Source of the DNA: Phycisphaerae bacterium
GTDB taxonomy: Bacteria > Planctomycetota > Phycisphaerae > Sedimentisphaerales > Anaerobacaceae
Length of the DNA: 64,000 nucleotides
Assembly: GCA_030619925.1 (NCBI GenBank)
Contig: JAUXAL010000005.1
Location: forward strand, 1 to 64,000
Direction of reading: 5' to 3'
Position numbers and translations under genes: made by a program. Below, one piece after another: positions 1 to 7,791 of this stretch (position 1 is its first letter; the number at the start of each line of letters is the position of its first letter). Below the pieces are notes generated by a model. It saw only the letters and a list, made by a program, of their open reading frames with translations. It was not told the origin of the DNA and made no database searches.

Positions 1-11
1 GAAAAATGCTT

Positions 12-41
12 ATACGTAAAGCGCGTACGCGCTTTACGTAT
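12..41. repeat. 30-bp perfect palindrome
   Basis: The two halves of this 30-bp stretch are exact reverse complements, centred on GTAC at 25-28. It lies at the window edge in the gene-free stretch 1-295, downstream of the pectate-lyase-like gene. It could form a cruciform or be a protein-binding site. It is not followed by a clear T-run, so it is not an obvious terminator. Confidence 0.7.
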
Positions 42-116
42 GTGACATTTTAAAAAAACTCCAAGTTTAAGTACTAAAAACTCATGAACGGCCGAGCTGA
101 CTTGCGACTTCCAACG

Positions 117-150
117 TCAGATTTCAGACATCGGACAACCGACATCTGAC
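117..150. repeat. CAGATTTCAGA-type word repeat with inverted arm
   Basis: GTCAGATTTCAGACATCGG at 117-135 is followed by the partly complementary CCGACATCTGAC at 139-150. It belongs to the same low-complexity word family seen at 10863, 11437 and 35412. The rest of 1-295 shows no convincing gene. Confidence 0.5.
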
Positions 151-295
151 AGCTCGCAATTGACCTAATCTTTACTTGACGCCGAGTCTCCGCATGTGGT
201 ATACTACATATCAGCGATATTGGGGAAAGCCGTTTATCGCCCTGTTATACAAAAATGGGGGCAGGCCACGGCGAAAGAAAAGAGCTACATCGCCT

Positions 296-1756
296 TTATC
301 TACCCTTTATCTGCCTCGACGCTCGTTGTGGTCCCCCCTGTGAGATGTTATCACCAGCCAACCCATTTAGATAGTTCTCGACATTAGTGTAGCCATTGCT
401 AGCGGTACGAGCACCATCACCGGCATCACCAGGATCTAAGCCATGCTGAACTTCCCAATCATCAGGCATACCATCATGGTCAGTGTCTGTGGGAGCGGTT
501 CCTGACCTCAACGCGGGCCAATCACTATCTATTATTGCTGTTGATGTTTTAACAGTTCCGGTGTTCTGGTAGTAGTCATTAATGGTGCGTTGATCCAATT
601 CATCTCTAACAGGTGCAGTAGCTCCAACGTTCGCAAGTACTACCCTGGGTACGTCTTTTGCTGCATCAACAATCACTGGAACTGGAGAATCAGGCCACGG
701 AGCACTTCTTTGATACTGCTTAGGAGCTGGGTTCCTATAGTTATATCCCATAATCTCCCACTCATCTTGGTTTGAGTTACGACGATGCGGGCCAAGGTTG
801 TCTTCCACGTAGAGGAAGTTATCATCGTGCGCATAACCCTCGGGATTGATGTTTATTTCATAATTGTTATTCTTCTTCAGAGGGCCCGCCTTGAAATAGT
901 TGCCGATCCAGTTGGCCTTAACACCATTTCCACGATTTCTCATATCTCCAGCGTAATTTGCCCAATTGTAAATTAAATTGTTTATAAAGTGGAATGGACC
1001 GTCAGCACTTGTTCTTGGGTTTCTCGCTTCAGAATTTGCCAGGTATGAGTGGTGCAGGGTGACCCTTCTTATTGTCTGCCCATAGCCCAGCTTAGCGCTG
1101 AAGAGAACTGTCTTACTCTGCTCTGTTTTATGACCGGGAAGATTATGTTTCAGACCCACTGATATACACCACTGAAATGTTACATTTTCTGCATTGTTCG
1201 AAATTGCTATACCTTCATCTTGACCCCAATAAACCGAACAGTGATCCACGATGATGTTACATGTGACATCGGAAGTTATATTCCCGCCGACAACGAAACC
1301 ATCATAGGACGTATCTTGTGGTAGAGGCCCAGGACGAACCCTCAAGTGCCGAACAATCACATCATGGATTCCATATCTCAACCCAAAGGCGGCCCCTTTG
1401 AGTTGAATGCCATCTCCCGGCGCTGTTTGTCCTGCGATGGTCAAATACGAATTATCTTTATTCGGGTATAACTGAGATTGTAATACGATTGTTCCACTCA
1501 CACGAAATACAACAATCCTTGGCCCGGTAGCCATTACTGCTGCTCGGAAAGAGCCAGGACCATCATCATTTCGATTTGTTACCTCTATGACTCGACCACC
1601 CCGGCCACCCTTGGCATACGCACCATAGCCTTCTGCACTTGGAAAGGCTTTAAGCGTCTGCGCTGTAGTCGGGCCACTGACGAGAACGAACGGTATTACA
1701 CTCAGTATAAGAACAGCCCACTTCACAGGCATGGAAAGGCCAAACAGAACAGTCAT
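296..1756 (-). CDS. Secreted pectate-lyase-like beta-helix protein
   Basis: Predicted exported polysaccharide lyase of 486 aa. Residues 1-32 form a signal peptide ending in TTAQ. The mature start (FPSAEGYGAYAKGGRGG, then VTNRNDDGPGSFRAA) is the classic opening of PL1/PL9-like right-handed beta-helix proteins, in which parallel coils carry the active site. Asn/His-rich coils such as VDHCSVYWGQDEG and FHFINNLIYNWANY follow. Near the C-terminus DTDHDGMPDDWE is a thrombospondin-3/EF-hand-like calcium loop, common in secreted planctomycete enzymes. The start is supported by AAGGAGG eight bases upstream. It lies 117 bp downstream of the heparinase-type lyase on the same strand, suggesting shared use on an acidic polysaccharide. 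The exact substrate cannot be read from the sequence. Confidence 0.88.
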   Translation of the reverse strand: MTVLFGLSMPVKWAVLILSVIPFVLVSGPTTAQTLKAFPSAEGYGAYAKGGRGGRVIEVTNRNDDGPGSFRAAVMATGPRIVVFRVSGTIVLQSQLYPNKDNSYLTIAGQTAPGDGIQLKGAAFGLRYGIHDVIVRHLRVRPGPLPQDTSYDGFVVGGNITSDVTCNIIVDHCSVYWGQDEGIAISNNAENVTFQWCISVGLKHNLPGHKTEQSKTVLFSAKLGYGQTIRRVTLHHSYLANSEARNPRTSADGPFHFINNLIYNWANYAGDMRNRGNGVKANWIGNYFKAGPLKKNNNYEININPEGYAHDDNFLYVEDNLGPHRRNSNQDEWEIMGYNYRNPAPKQYQRSAPWPDSPVPVIVDAAKDVPRVVLANVGATAPVRDELDQRTINDYYQNTGTVKTSTAIIDSDWPALRSGTAPTDTDHDGMPDDWEVQHGLDPGDAGDGARTASNGYTNVENYLNGLAGDNISQGGPQRASRQIKGR

Positions 1757-1873
1757 TGCTAAAACCTCCTTTTATTCCTTGAGCATAGCCGTTCAAGGCG
1801 CGGCCCACGCCGGACGGTCAACCTACACGGCCCAGCCCCAATACGGCGGCGGCAGCGTGACTCATACTGGGCA

Positions 1874-4462
1874 TTAACGACCAACTCGCATTGTTGCATA
1901 GTCCACCACAATATCCGGCCCATAAGGACAGTCGCGGTCAAAAGAAACGACATCGCAGACGTCTGACGACTCAATGCGGACGGTGAAGTCGTCGAGACGC
2001 GTGATAGCCGGTTCGGGCCCACCTTCACGGTAAGGAAAGATTACAACGAGAAAGTGATGCTGCGTGACCGGTGTGCGGTTGCTAATCCACAGGTTATGGG
2101 CAAACAGCGGCAGACTCCGATTCTTCAGCTCAGCCACTTCTTCCCATCCTTGGCGGTAGTCCTTTCTCGCAATTGGATTCACAAGTCCGTCCATGCCCTG
2201 CCTATCCACGAATGTCAGATCTTCCGGTACGGCGATATGAACCATCTTGACGCAGGTCTCTCCAATCTGATAGTCAAACTCGAATTTCTCAGGATTGAAC
2301 TCTAAATTCGTCTCCGGGTAGAAATGATAAAGCCATTGGAATTTGCTTGGGTGGCCCTCGGCCACTTCGAGGTCATCAAAGAAGACAAAGTAGCGGTTCT
2401 TCACAAACAGGACATGTCTTAGAAAGCGTTTCAGGTAAGGTACTGTTTGATAGGCGCCAGTGGCGTCACCAACCCAGTAGACATAGCCATCGTCTTTTTT
2501 GAAGGCGCTGATGTGGCCTGCACGCTTGAGCTTGTTGCATAGTCTGTCCTGATACTGGCCGATGCCGTTGATTAGCACGGTATTATGACTCATGCTGTCA
2601 TTGGCGTGCCGGTCCCTGTTCATTGTGGAACCACCGCCGTGGGCGATTGTCTGGCCGTAGGCGTAGATGTCAAATGCGTTCTCGCTCCAGAAGGAGTGGC
2701 TGTATCCGCCCGCCGGACGGCAGTGGAAGGTTATGCCGACGGCGTCCTTGTACGCCTGATAAGAGCTTGGCGGTTGTGAATCGGCTGTCACCCAGCCTGC
2801 TATCTTGAACAGTTTTGTGTACTCGTCCTCGAGTTCCAGTTCGGGCCTTTGGTAGTAAAAGGGCATCACATACTCTATCCAGTGATGAAACGTGAACGAA
2901 TCGTAATCGCGACGATTCAGCACCCTCTTGCTGTTGTGGAAATTGGTGAGAAATCTACCGTCACCGACCATATAGGCCAGCCGTCGCATGTTGCCCATAC
3001 GGCCTGCTGTCCAATCGGAATAATTAAACGCGCGATTACCCCAGGAACTGTGCTGCATTCCAACAGGGGTGATACGACAGAAGAAGTCCCCCAGCTCAGC
3101 CAGCAGTGGGTTTCTTTCCAGACCAAGCTCGGGGAAAGTGATATTGCAATAGCCTGCCGCATCCATTAGCCATTTCATTTTTCCGTTGCCATAGCCGGGG
3201 CCCTCATTCCACCCCTCATCGAGACCAAAACCATTGGTGACACCGATAAGGTAGTTGATTCCGAGATTAAGGCCCAGCTTGGCCGCGTCGCTGTGCTCGT
3301 AGATGGCAATGCAGCCTGGAATGGTAGTCATGAGATTTTCAAAAGGATGACTCGAGCAGAGCGTAGCCACGGATCCGATCCTCATCTTAGTGCCGTTATT
3401 GCGGTGCCAGGCAAAGCTGTTGATGGTGTGATCAATTCGCCAGTCGAGTGAGTTAATGATGACCTCTCGCTCAGCGCGTGTGAAGTCGTCCCACAGCCAG
3501 TCGAGCATCAAGCCGAAATACTCGGTCAGGTGTGTCTCCCATTTGTCGACAGCCCCGGCGCCTTCCGGTGAAGCGTAGCCGCCTTTGGGCCAGGAAGCCA
3601 TCGTTAGCAGACGGTCTTTAACGCCGGCATATCTGGCTTCGCGCGTGAAGCGATAGGCAAAAGCCACATAGGTCATGTCACGCCCCATTTGCATGTAGGA
3701 CAGCGGCTCTTTGTCGTCCGTCGGGAAGTCCTTCCACCAGCTTTTCTTCAGGGTAGATTCGGCTTTCGTGATAGCACTTTCGTAGATATCACGGCTCTCG
3801 GTGTCGGTGTTCATGAGAGCCTGAATTTCATCCCAATTTTCTGCATTGAAGCATAAGCGTGGGTGGCCACTAAGGAGCTTGCCGGGATCGGCAAGGGCTG
3901 AACGGTCCCACACGACCGCATCGCGTGCGATAATGAAGGAGCGTACCTCGCTCCAGGTCTCTTCGGATGTGCCCACATTGTAACCTACACGCCAGAACCA
4001 CTCGCCACCGCTGCCCAGAGGGCCGATTGTATTATAGAAGTTGAACGGTGTATTCTCAACGTTGATCTGCGGATTGGCAAAATCCTCGGCTTTAGACACC
4101 TGGAAAGTGAATCTTTGCTGCGCAGGATAATCACTGCCCTGAGGAAACAGGTCCGGCACATAGGCCCAGCTAAAGCGCGGCGGGTTCAAGTGAACGGTCG
4201 TGCCGTCGGGGGGCCTAAACTTCACAAAGCGGGCGTAATATTCACGTGCGTTGTCGGGAAGTTTACATGCCGAATCGATAAAAGCCGGCGACTCCGCCGA
4301 CGCCGCCCCGCTGCACGCCCCCGCCGAGAGGCGTCCTGCGGAGAAAACAGCCAACGCCATGAGCACAAGCAATGCTCTTTTAATTACAGCCGATACTGTC
4401 CTCCGCAAGTCCGCTTGGGGACGCCTTCCGGCGGAGTCCTTAGGACAGCGAAATACAGTCAT
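1874..4462 (-). CDS. Heparinase II/III-type lyase (DUF4962-like)
   Basis: Large secreted protein of 862 aa resembling heparinase II/III family lyases with an N-terminal DUF4962-type region (HLNPPRFSWAYVPD near residue 90). An (alpha/alpha) toroid follows, then a C-terminal beta-sandwich (YSHSFWSENAFDIYAYGQ, HNTVLINGIGQ) typical of the family. These enzymes cleave uronic-acid-containing polysaccharides by beta-elimination. I chose the ATG at 4462 because GGAGAAAGGAA precedes it; an in-frame extension to 4525 reads through a palindromic repeat. The signal-peptide n-region (about residues 9-21, DSAGRRPQADLRR) is itself encoded by a copy of a palindromic element (4401-4436), so the N-terminus looks lengthened by a repeat insertion. 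Neighbours are the ADP-ribosylglycohydrolase-like gene upstream and the pectate-lyase-like gene downstream. Confidence 0.85.
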   Translation of the reverse strand: MTVFRCPKDSAGRRPQADLRRTVSAVIKRALLVLMALAVFSAGRLSAGACSGAASAESPAFIDSACKLPDNAREYYARFVKFRPPDGTTVHLNPPRFSWAYVPDLFPQGSDYPAQQRFTFQVSKAEDFANPQINVENTPFNFYNTIGPLGSGGEWFWRVGYNVGTSEETWSEVRSFIIARDAVVWDRSALADPGKLLSGHPRLCFNAENWDEIQALMNTDTESRDIYESAITKAESTLKKSWWKDFPTDDKEPLSYMQMGRDMTYVAFAYRFTREARYAGVKDRLLTMASWPKGGYASPEGAGAVDKWETHLTEYFGLMLDWLWDDFTRAEREVIINSLDWRIDHTINSFAWHRNNGTKMRIGSVATLCSSHPFENLMTTIPGCIAIYEHSDAAKLGLNLGINYLIGVTNGFGLDEGWNEGPGYGNGKMKWLMDAAGYCNITFPELGLERNPLLAELGDFFCRITPVGMQHSSWGNRAFNYSDWTAGRMGNMRRLAYMVGDGRFLTNFHNSKRVLNRRDYDSFTFHHWIEYVMPFYYQRPELELEDEYTKLFKIAGWVTADSQPPSSYQAYKDAVGITFHCRPAGGYSHSFWSENAFDIYAYGQTIAHGGGSTMNRDRHANDSMSHNTVLINGIGQYQDRLCNKLKRAGHISAFKKDDGYVYWVGDATGAYQTVPYLKRFLRHVLFVKNRYFVFFDDLEVAEGHPSKFQWLYHFYPETNLEFNPEKFEFDYQIGETCVKMVHIAVPEDLTFVDRQGMDGLVNPIARKDYRQGWEEVAELKNRSLPLFAHNLWISNRTPVTQHHFLVVIFPYREGGPEPAITRLDDFTVRIESSDVCDVVSFDRDCPYGPDIVVDYATMRVGR
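4401..4436. repeat. GC-rich palindromic element inside a CDS
   Basis: This palindrome (CTCCG...CGGAG) is related to the one at 6011-6040, sharing the core AAGTCC(A/G)CTTGGGGAC. Here it lies inside the signal-peptide n-region of the heparinase-type lyase and keeps the reading frame. Confidence 0.6.
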
Positions 4463-4501
4463 AGTAAATTCCTTTCTCCGGTATTCAGCAATCAGTGACA
4501 A

Positions 4502-4523
4502 GCCCGCCGTGGGTTGGGCGGGC
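4502..4523. repeat. GCCCGCC...GGCGGGC hairpin repeat
   Basis: A 22-bp hairpin with 7-bp arms and loop GTGGGTTG. Identical sequence occurs at 6051-6072 and, inverted, at 13734-13755. Variants sit at 7876-7897, 11056-11077, 13421-13442 and 16335-16351. It is a REP/RPE-like dispersed palindrome. Confidence 0.65.
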
Positions 4524-4641
4524 AAGCCCCCGTGCTTTTGGGCTTGGCCATCCTGCGGACTTGCGAAAGCAAGAACGGGAGGACATGTTCACCGTAATTA
4601 TACTAATATTAGCTTGGAAATGCAATTCTATTCGGACGATC

Positions 4642-5877
4642 TCACTGTCGCCGGCCCATCATCGACTCTATCTCGGTCACCGCCTTCTTCATCTTCCGCA
4701 TCTCAGTTATGCACGCCTTGTAGAGGCCTTCAGCCGCTTGCCGCGCCGTCCTTCGTGAAACCGTGTAAGGGTCATCCACAACTTGTCTTTCAACGGTCTT
4801 GACCCATCCCTGAGGAATTGCATCAATTCCACGGAGGGCACCAGCAAGACCACCGGCCACATAGGCTTTGCAGTCCGTGTCCCGACCGAGATTAACGGCG
4901 TAGATAATAGCCTCGCGCGGTTGTCCATCCGCCATAAGGAAGCATGCCAGGCCCCCGGAGAGAACCTCCACGGCGTTAGATATGCGCTTACCTTCGTAGC
5001 GTTTCTCGTAGAGGGGGCGCAGCTCCTTCCAGTCTTTTGCCTTCTTGGCCCAGCCAAGTCCCTGTTCCACCTCCCTACGAGGCTCCGGCGGTAGCTGCGC
5101 TAAAGCGGTATCAATCACTGAATCGACCGTTGCGCCGGGCCGGAGAGCCTCAGCCGTTGCCGCGGCGATTGCCGCACACACTTCAAGGGCATAGTTGCCT
5201 GGCCGACCCTTAACGTCCTTGATGCGTCCCAGTGATAGAGCATCTCGAGCAGCCTCATCCGGGCGGCAGGCATTGACCATCCCGATAGGCATAATCATTT
5301 TGCTCGTCCCAATAAAGGCCGGCCACGCCGCATAACGTCCTACCTCCCAAGGAGGCAAACCTATCTTCAGCAGGTTGTAGATGACCTGATCCTGTGGGCC
5401 CAGCAGGTAGCCGAACTTATCCGGTTCGACCTGTTCAATCCAGGTTCGGGCAAGGTCTTCGATCGTAATCCTGCCACCCTTTTTCAGAATGGCGCTTGTA
5501 CACAAGCGATGGCGTTCAAAACCATCCTCGGTCATCCCGGGCGGGCGATGGTGCGCGTGCCTTGTCCAGTCCGGCCCGAAACGCTGTGGGCGGCGCGACG
5601 TCTTCTTGTCTTGAGGGAGAAGCTTATCAACGAGGCCGTAGCGTTCCTCAATCTGCCGCCAGCTCAGGCCCTCTGTGACGTCCCCCATCGAGTTCGCAAT
5701 AGTCCCTGCCGCTTCACAGCCGTAAATGCGGGAGAAGAGTTGCCCGTGGGCGTCTTTCTTGTTGAAAGCGGCATTTGACTCCGAGTCGCTCGCCCTTGCA
5801 CAGACCCGCCCGCAGGCAGCGACTGCACAGAACGTAAACGCTAATGTCGTGGCCTTTAGTGCTGAATTCTTCCTCAT
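4642..5877 (-). CDS. ADP-ribosylglycohydrolase family protein, exported
   Basis: 411-aa protein of the ADP-ribosylglycohydrolase fold. The N-terminal FSRIYGCEAAGTIANSMGD matches the family's opening, with its metal-proximal Gly/Asp region. The C-terminal NLGRDTDCKAYVAGGLAGALRG matches the conserved GGDTDT-type metal-binding motif near the end. The usual N-terminal DDT metal motif seems altered here (MTEDGFERHR), so hydrolysis of ADP-ribose is not assured; planctomycetes have many such variants. A hydrophobic stretch at residues 5-28 looks like a signal peptide, which is unusual for this family. The ATG at 5877 is chosen because AAGGAG precedes it. It is the first gene of a minus-strand group with two polysaccharide lyases, so a role on a glycan or glycoside is a reasonable guess. 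Confidence 0.82.
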   Translation of the reverse strand: MRKNSALKATTLAFTFCAVAACGRVCARASDSESNAAFNKKDAHGQLFSRIYGCEAAGTIANSMGDVTEGLSWRQIEERYGLVDKLLPQDKKTSRRPQRFGPDWTRHAHHRPPGMTEDGFERHRLCTSAILKKGGRITIEDLARTWIEQVEPDKFGYLLGPQDQVIYNLLKIGLPPWEVGRYAAWPAFIGTSKMIMPIGMVNACRPDEAARDALSLGRIKDVKGRPGNYALEVCAAIAAATAEALRPGATVDSVIDTALAQLPPEPRREVEQGLGWAKKAKDWKELRPLYEKRYEGKRISNAVEVLSGGLACFLMADGQPREAIIYAVNLGRDTDCKAYVAGGLAGALRGIDAIPQGWVKTVERQVVDDPYTVSRRTARQAAEGLYKACITEMRKMKKAVTEIESMMGRRQ

Positions 5878-5955
5878 ATTAATCTCCTTATCACAACTAA
5901 GCTTCACAATTTCATCAGGATACCAAATCTACCCGACAAGTGCATCAATTAGCCT

Positions 5956-5983
5956 TTGGAATTAATTCAAAATATGCTAAAAT
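5956..5983 (+). promoter_or_regulatory. Sigma70-like promoter of sulfatase 1
   Basis: TTGGAA at 5956-5961 and TAAAAT at 5978-5983 are separated by 16 bp. The sulfatase ATG lies about 100 bp downstream, leaving a leader that contains the palindromic repeat pair. Confidence 0.5.
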
Positions 5984-6010
5984 CCGGTCAATATATAGTT
6001 GTTGGATTCT

Positions 6011-6072
6011 CTCCGTAAGTCCACTTGGGGACTTACGGAGGACAAACCAAGCCCGCCGTGGGTTGGGCGGGC
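6011..6072. repeat. Paired palindromic repeats in a leader
   Basis: Two hairpins sit side by side: CTCCGTAAGTCC...CGGAG (6011-6040, arms complementary across the whole element) and GCCCGCC...GGCGGGC (6051-6072). Both lie in the 5' leader of sulfatase 1, just before its AAGGAG. If transcribed they would fold next to the ribosome site. The same two elements flank the start of the heparinase-type lyase gene at 4401 and 4502. Confidence 0.65.
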
Positions 6073-6091
6073 AAGTAAGGAGAATTATGAT

Positions 6092-7543
6092 ATGACCCTG
6101 CATTATCATACCCGGCGTGAATTCCTGAAGGCCGTTGGTCTTGGATCAGTTGTGGCAGCGCTGACTGGGTGTTTTTACGCCGCCCGGCGGGTTCGAAAGC
6201 CGCATATCGCGATGTTCCTTTCCGATGACCACGGTCCGGAGTTTGCCGGCTGCTATGGCAACAAGGCCATCCAGACTCCCAATATCGATGCACTGGCCAA
6301 ACAAGGAATGCATTTTACCAACATGTTCGCCGCTTCGCCCACTTGTGCACCCTCTCGCTCGGTGATCTATACCGGCCTCTACCCCGCCCGCAACGGCGCG
6401 ATGGCTAACCACAGCGTTTGCAAACCGGGCATCAAGTCGCTGCCGTCGTACCTCAAGATGTTAGGCTATCGCGTGGTGCTGGCTAACAAAACCCACATCA
6501 AGCCCAAAGAGGTCTTCGACTTTGAATACCTCAAGGCCACCCTGCCCCGCGACCCGACACAACCACGCCGCTACCGCCAAGAAGGGTTGGACACCAGGGT
6601 TGTCGACCAGTTCCTTGCCGCTCATGCCAGGGACAATCCCGAACAGCCGTTGTGCATAATCCTCGCTGACAACAGCCCACACGTGACCTGGGAATACAAC
6701 AAGACCTATGACCCCGCCAAACTGCCCGTCCCGCCGTACATGGTTGATACAGCCAAGACGCGCATAGGCCTGGCGAATTACTACCAGGACATTACCACGA
6801 TGGACAAACGCGTCGGTGACGTGATGATTTCATTGAAGAAATACGGTTATGAGGACAACACGCTATTTATCTATACGTCCGACCAGGGACCCGAATGGCC
6901 GCACTGTAAGTGGACCGTGTATGACACCGGCCTGCGCACGCCGTTCATCGTTCGCTGGCCCGGCAAGGTCAAGCCTGGGGCGATTTGTGACGCGATGGTG
7001 TCCTTCGTCGACATCACGCCCACGTTTATCGACATCGCGGGTGGCCCGCCGAAAGCGGGCCTGATCAAGGCCGGCGCTGCCGGCCCGCCGCGAGACCTTG
7101 ATGGTCGCAGCTTCCAGGATGTGCTGCTCGGCAAAGCCAAAGCGTTCCGCGATAAGATTTTCGCCAGCCACACCGGTGATGGAACGATGAACGTCTTTCC
7201 GCAGAGGTGCGTCCGGAGCAAGCGATACAAGTATGTACTCAACCTTCGACCGGAGAATACGTGGACGACACACTTTACAAAAGTCCCAGGTATCCCAAAC
7301 AGCCACAAGGATATCTGGGACAGCTGGATCGAAAAAGCCAAGACCGACACCGAAACAGCAAAGCTGCTCGACATTATTCAGCATCATCCGGCTGAGGAAC
7401 TGTACGACGTGAAGACCGATCCGTATGAGCTCAACAATATCGCAGACAAGCCCGAGTTCAAACTAATCCTCGAGAAGATGCGGGACGATCTGAAGCAGTG
7501 GCTGGCCAGGCAGGGCGACACGGCAGCAGGTAGGGTGCGATGA
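6092..7543 (+). CDS. Tat-exported type I sulfatase
   Basis: 483-aa arylsulfatase-family enzyme that would remove sulfate esters from polysaccharides outside the cytoplasm. The N-terminus has a twin-arginine signal (TRREFLKAVGLGSVVA). The metal-binding start SDDHGPEFAGCYGN follows. The formylglycine signature is CAPSR, with the catalytic Cys at residue 85, so maturation by a sulfatase-modifying enzyme is expected. Later motifs FIYTSDQGPEWPHCKWTVYD and the C-terminal ELYDVKTDPYELNNIAD are typical of the family. The ATG at 6092 is chosen for its AAGGAG; the upstream in-frame ATG would translate two repeats. The stop codon lies inside a dyad (7530-7596). It is transcribed away from the lyase group. 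Confidence 0.92.
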   Translation: MTLHYHTRREFLKAVGLGSVVAALTGCFYAARRVRKPHIAMFLSDDHGPEFAGCYGNKAIQTPNIDALAKQGMHFTNMFAASPTCAPSRSVIYTGLYPARNGAMANHSVCKPGIKSLPSYLKMLGYRVVLANKTHIKPKEVFDFEYLKATLPRDPTQPRRYRQEGLDTRVVDQFLAAHARDNPEQPLCIILADNSPHVTWEYNKTYDPAKLPVPPYMVDTAKTRIGLANYYQDITTMDKRVGDVMISLKKYGYEDNTLFIYTSDQGPEWPHCKWTVYDTGLRTPFIVRWPGKVKPGAICDAMVSFVDITPTFIDIAGGPPKAGLIKAGAAGPPRDLDGRSFQDVLLGKAKAFRDKIFASHTGDGTMNVFPQRCVRSKRYKYVLNLRPENTWTTHFTKVPGIPNSHKDIWDSWIEKAKTDTETAKLLDIIQHHPAEELYDVKTDPYELNNIADKPEFKLILEKMRDDLKQWLARQGDTAAGRVR

Positions 7544-7596
7544 AATCGCACCGATAATATACGAATATGGAAATGGTGCGAAATATCGCACCCTAC
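7530..7596. repeat. Dyad GTAGGGTGCGAT/ATCGCACCCTAC over a stop codon
   Basis: 12-bp perfect arms lie at 7530-7541 and 7585-7596, with smaller GGTGCGA/TCGCACC hairpins nested inside. The sulfatase stop codon (7541-7543) is within the left arm, so the repeat encodes the last residues. It may act as a bidirectional transcript-end structure, but no T-run follows. Confidence 0.5.
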
Positions 7597-7633
7597 GTGC
7601 TCATAGGCATATCGGGGTCGTAGTGTTTCTGTA

Positions 7634-7694
7634 TTGAATTTCAAAGACAGACATGATATTCTGTTGGAAATGAGGCTCAGCGGCGTAGCTGAGC
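7634..7694 (+). promoter_or_regulatory. Repeated promoter plus hairpin leader, copy 1
   Basis: TTGAAT (7634-7639) and TATTCT (7657-7662) are 17 bp apart. They are followed by the hairpin GCTCAGC/GCTGAGC (7675-7694). The same arrangement with conserved spacer text (AAGACAGA, TTGATATTCT) occurs at 41063-41123 and, more diverged, at 40278-40333. The beta-propeller gene starts 130 bp downstream of the -10. Confidence 0.5.
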
Positions 7695-7711
7695 GGGAAC
7701 TCGACCCTGGA

Positions 7712-7768
7712 TGCTCGGTTCTCGATTCTCGACGAGTATCGAGTATCCAGCATCGAGTATCGAGTCTG
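7712..7768. repeat. TCGAGTATCGAG word repeat
   Basis: Irregular repeats of the words TCGATTCTCGA, TATCGAGTATC and CAGCATCGAGTATCGAG. The same family occurs at 19041-19128 and 23535-23700. It lies between a promoter cassette and the ribosome site of the propeller gene. Confidence 0.6.
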
Positions 7769-7791
7769 AACTGAAACAGGAGGAATCCATC

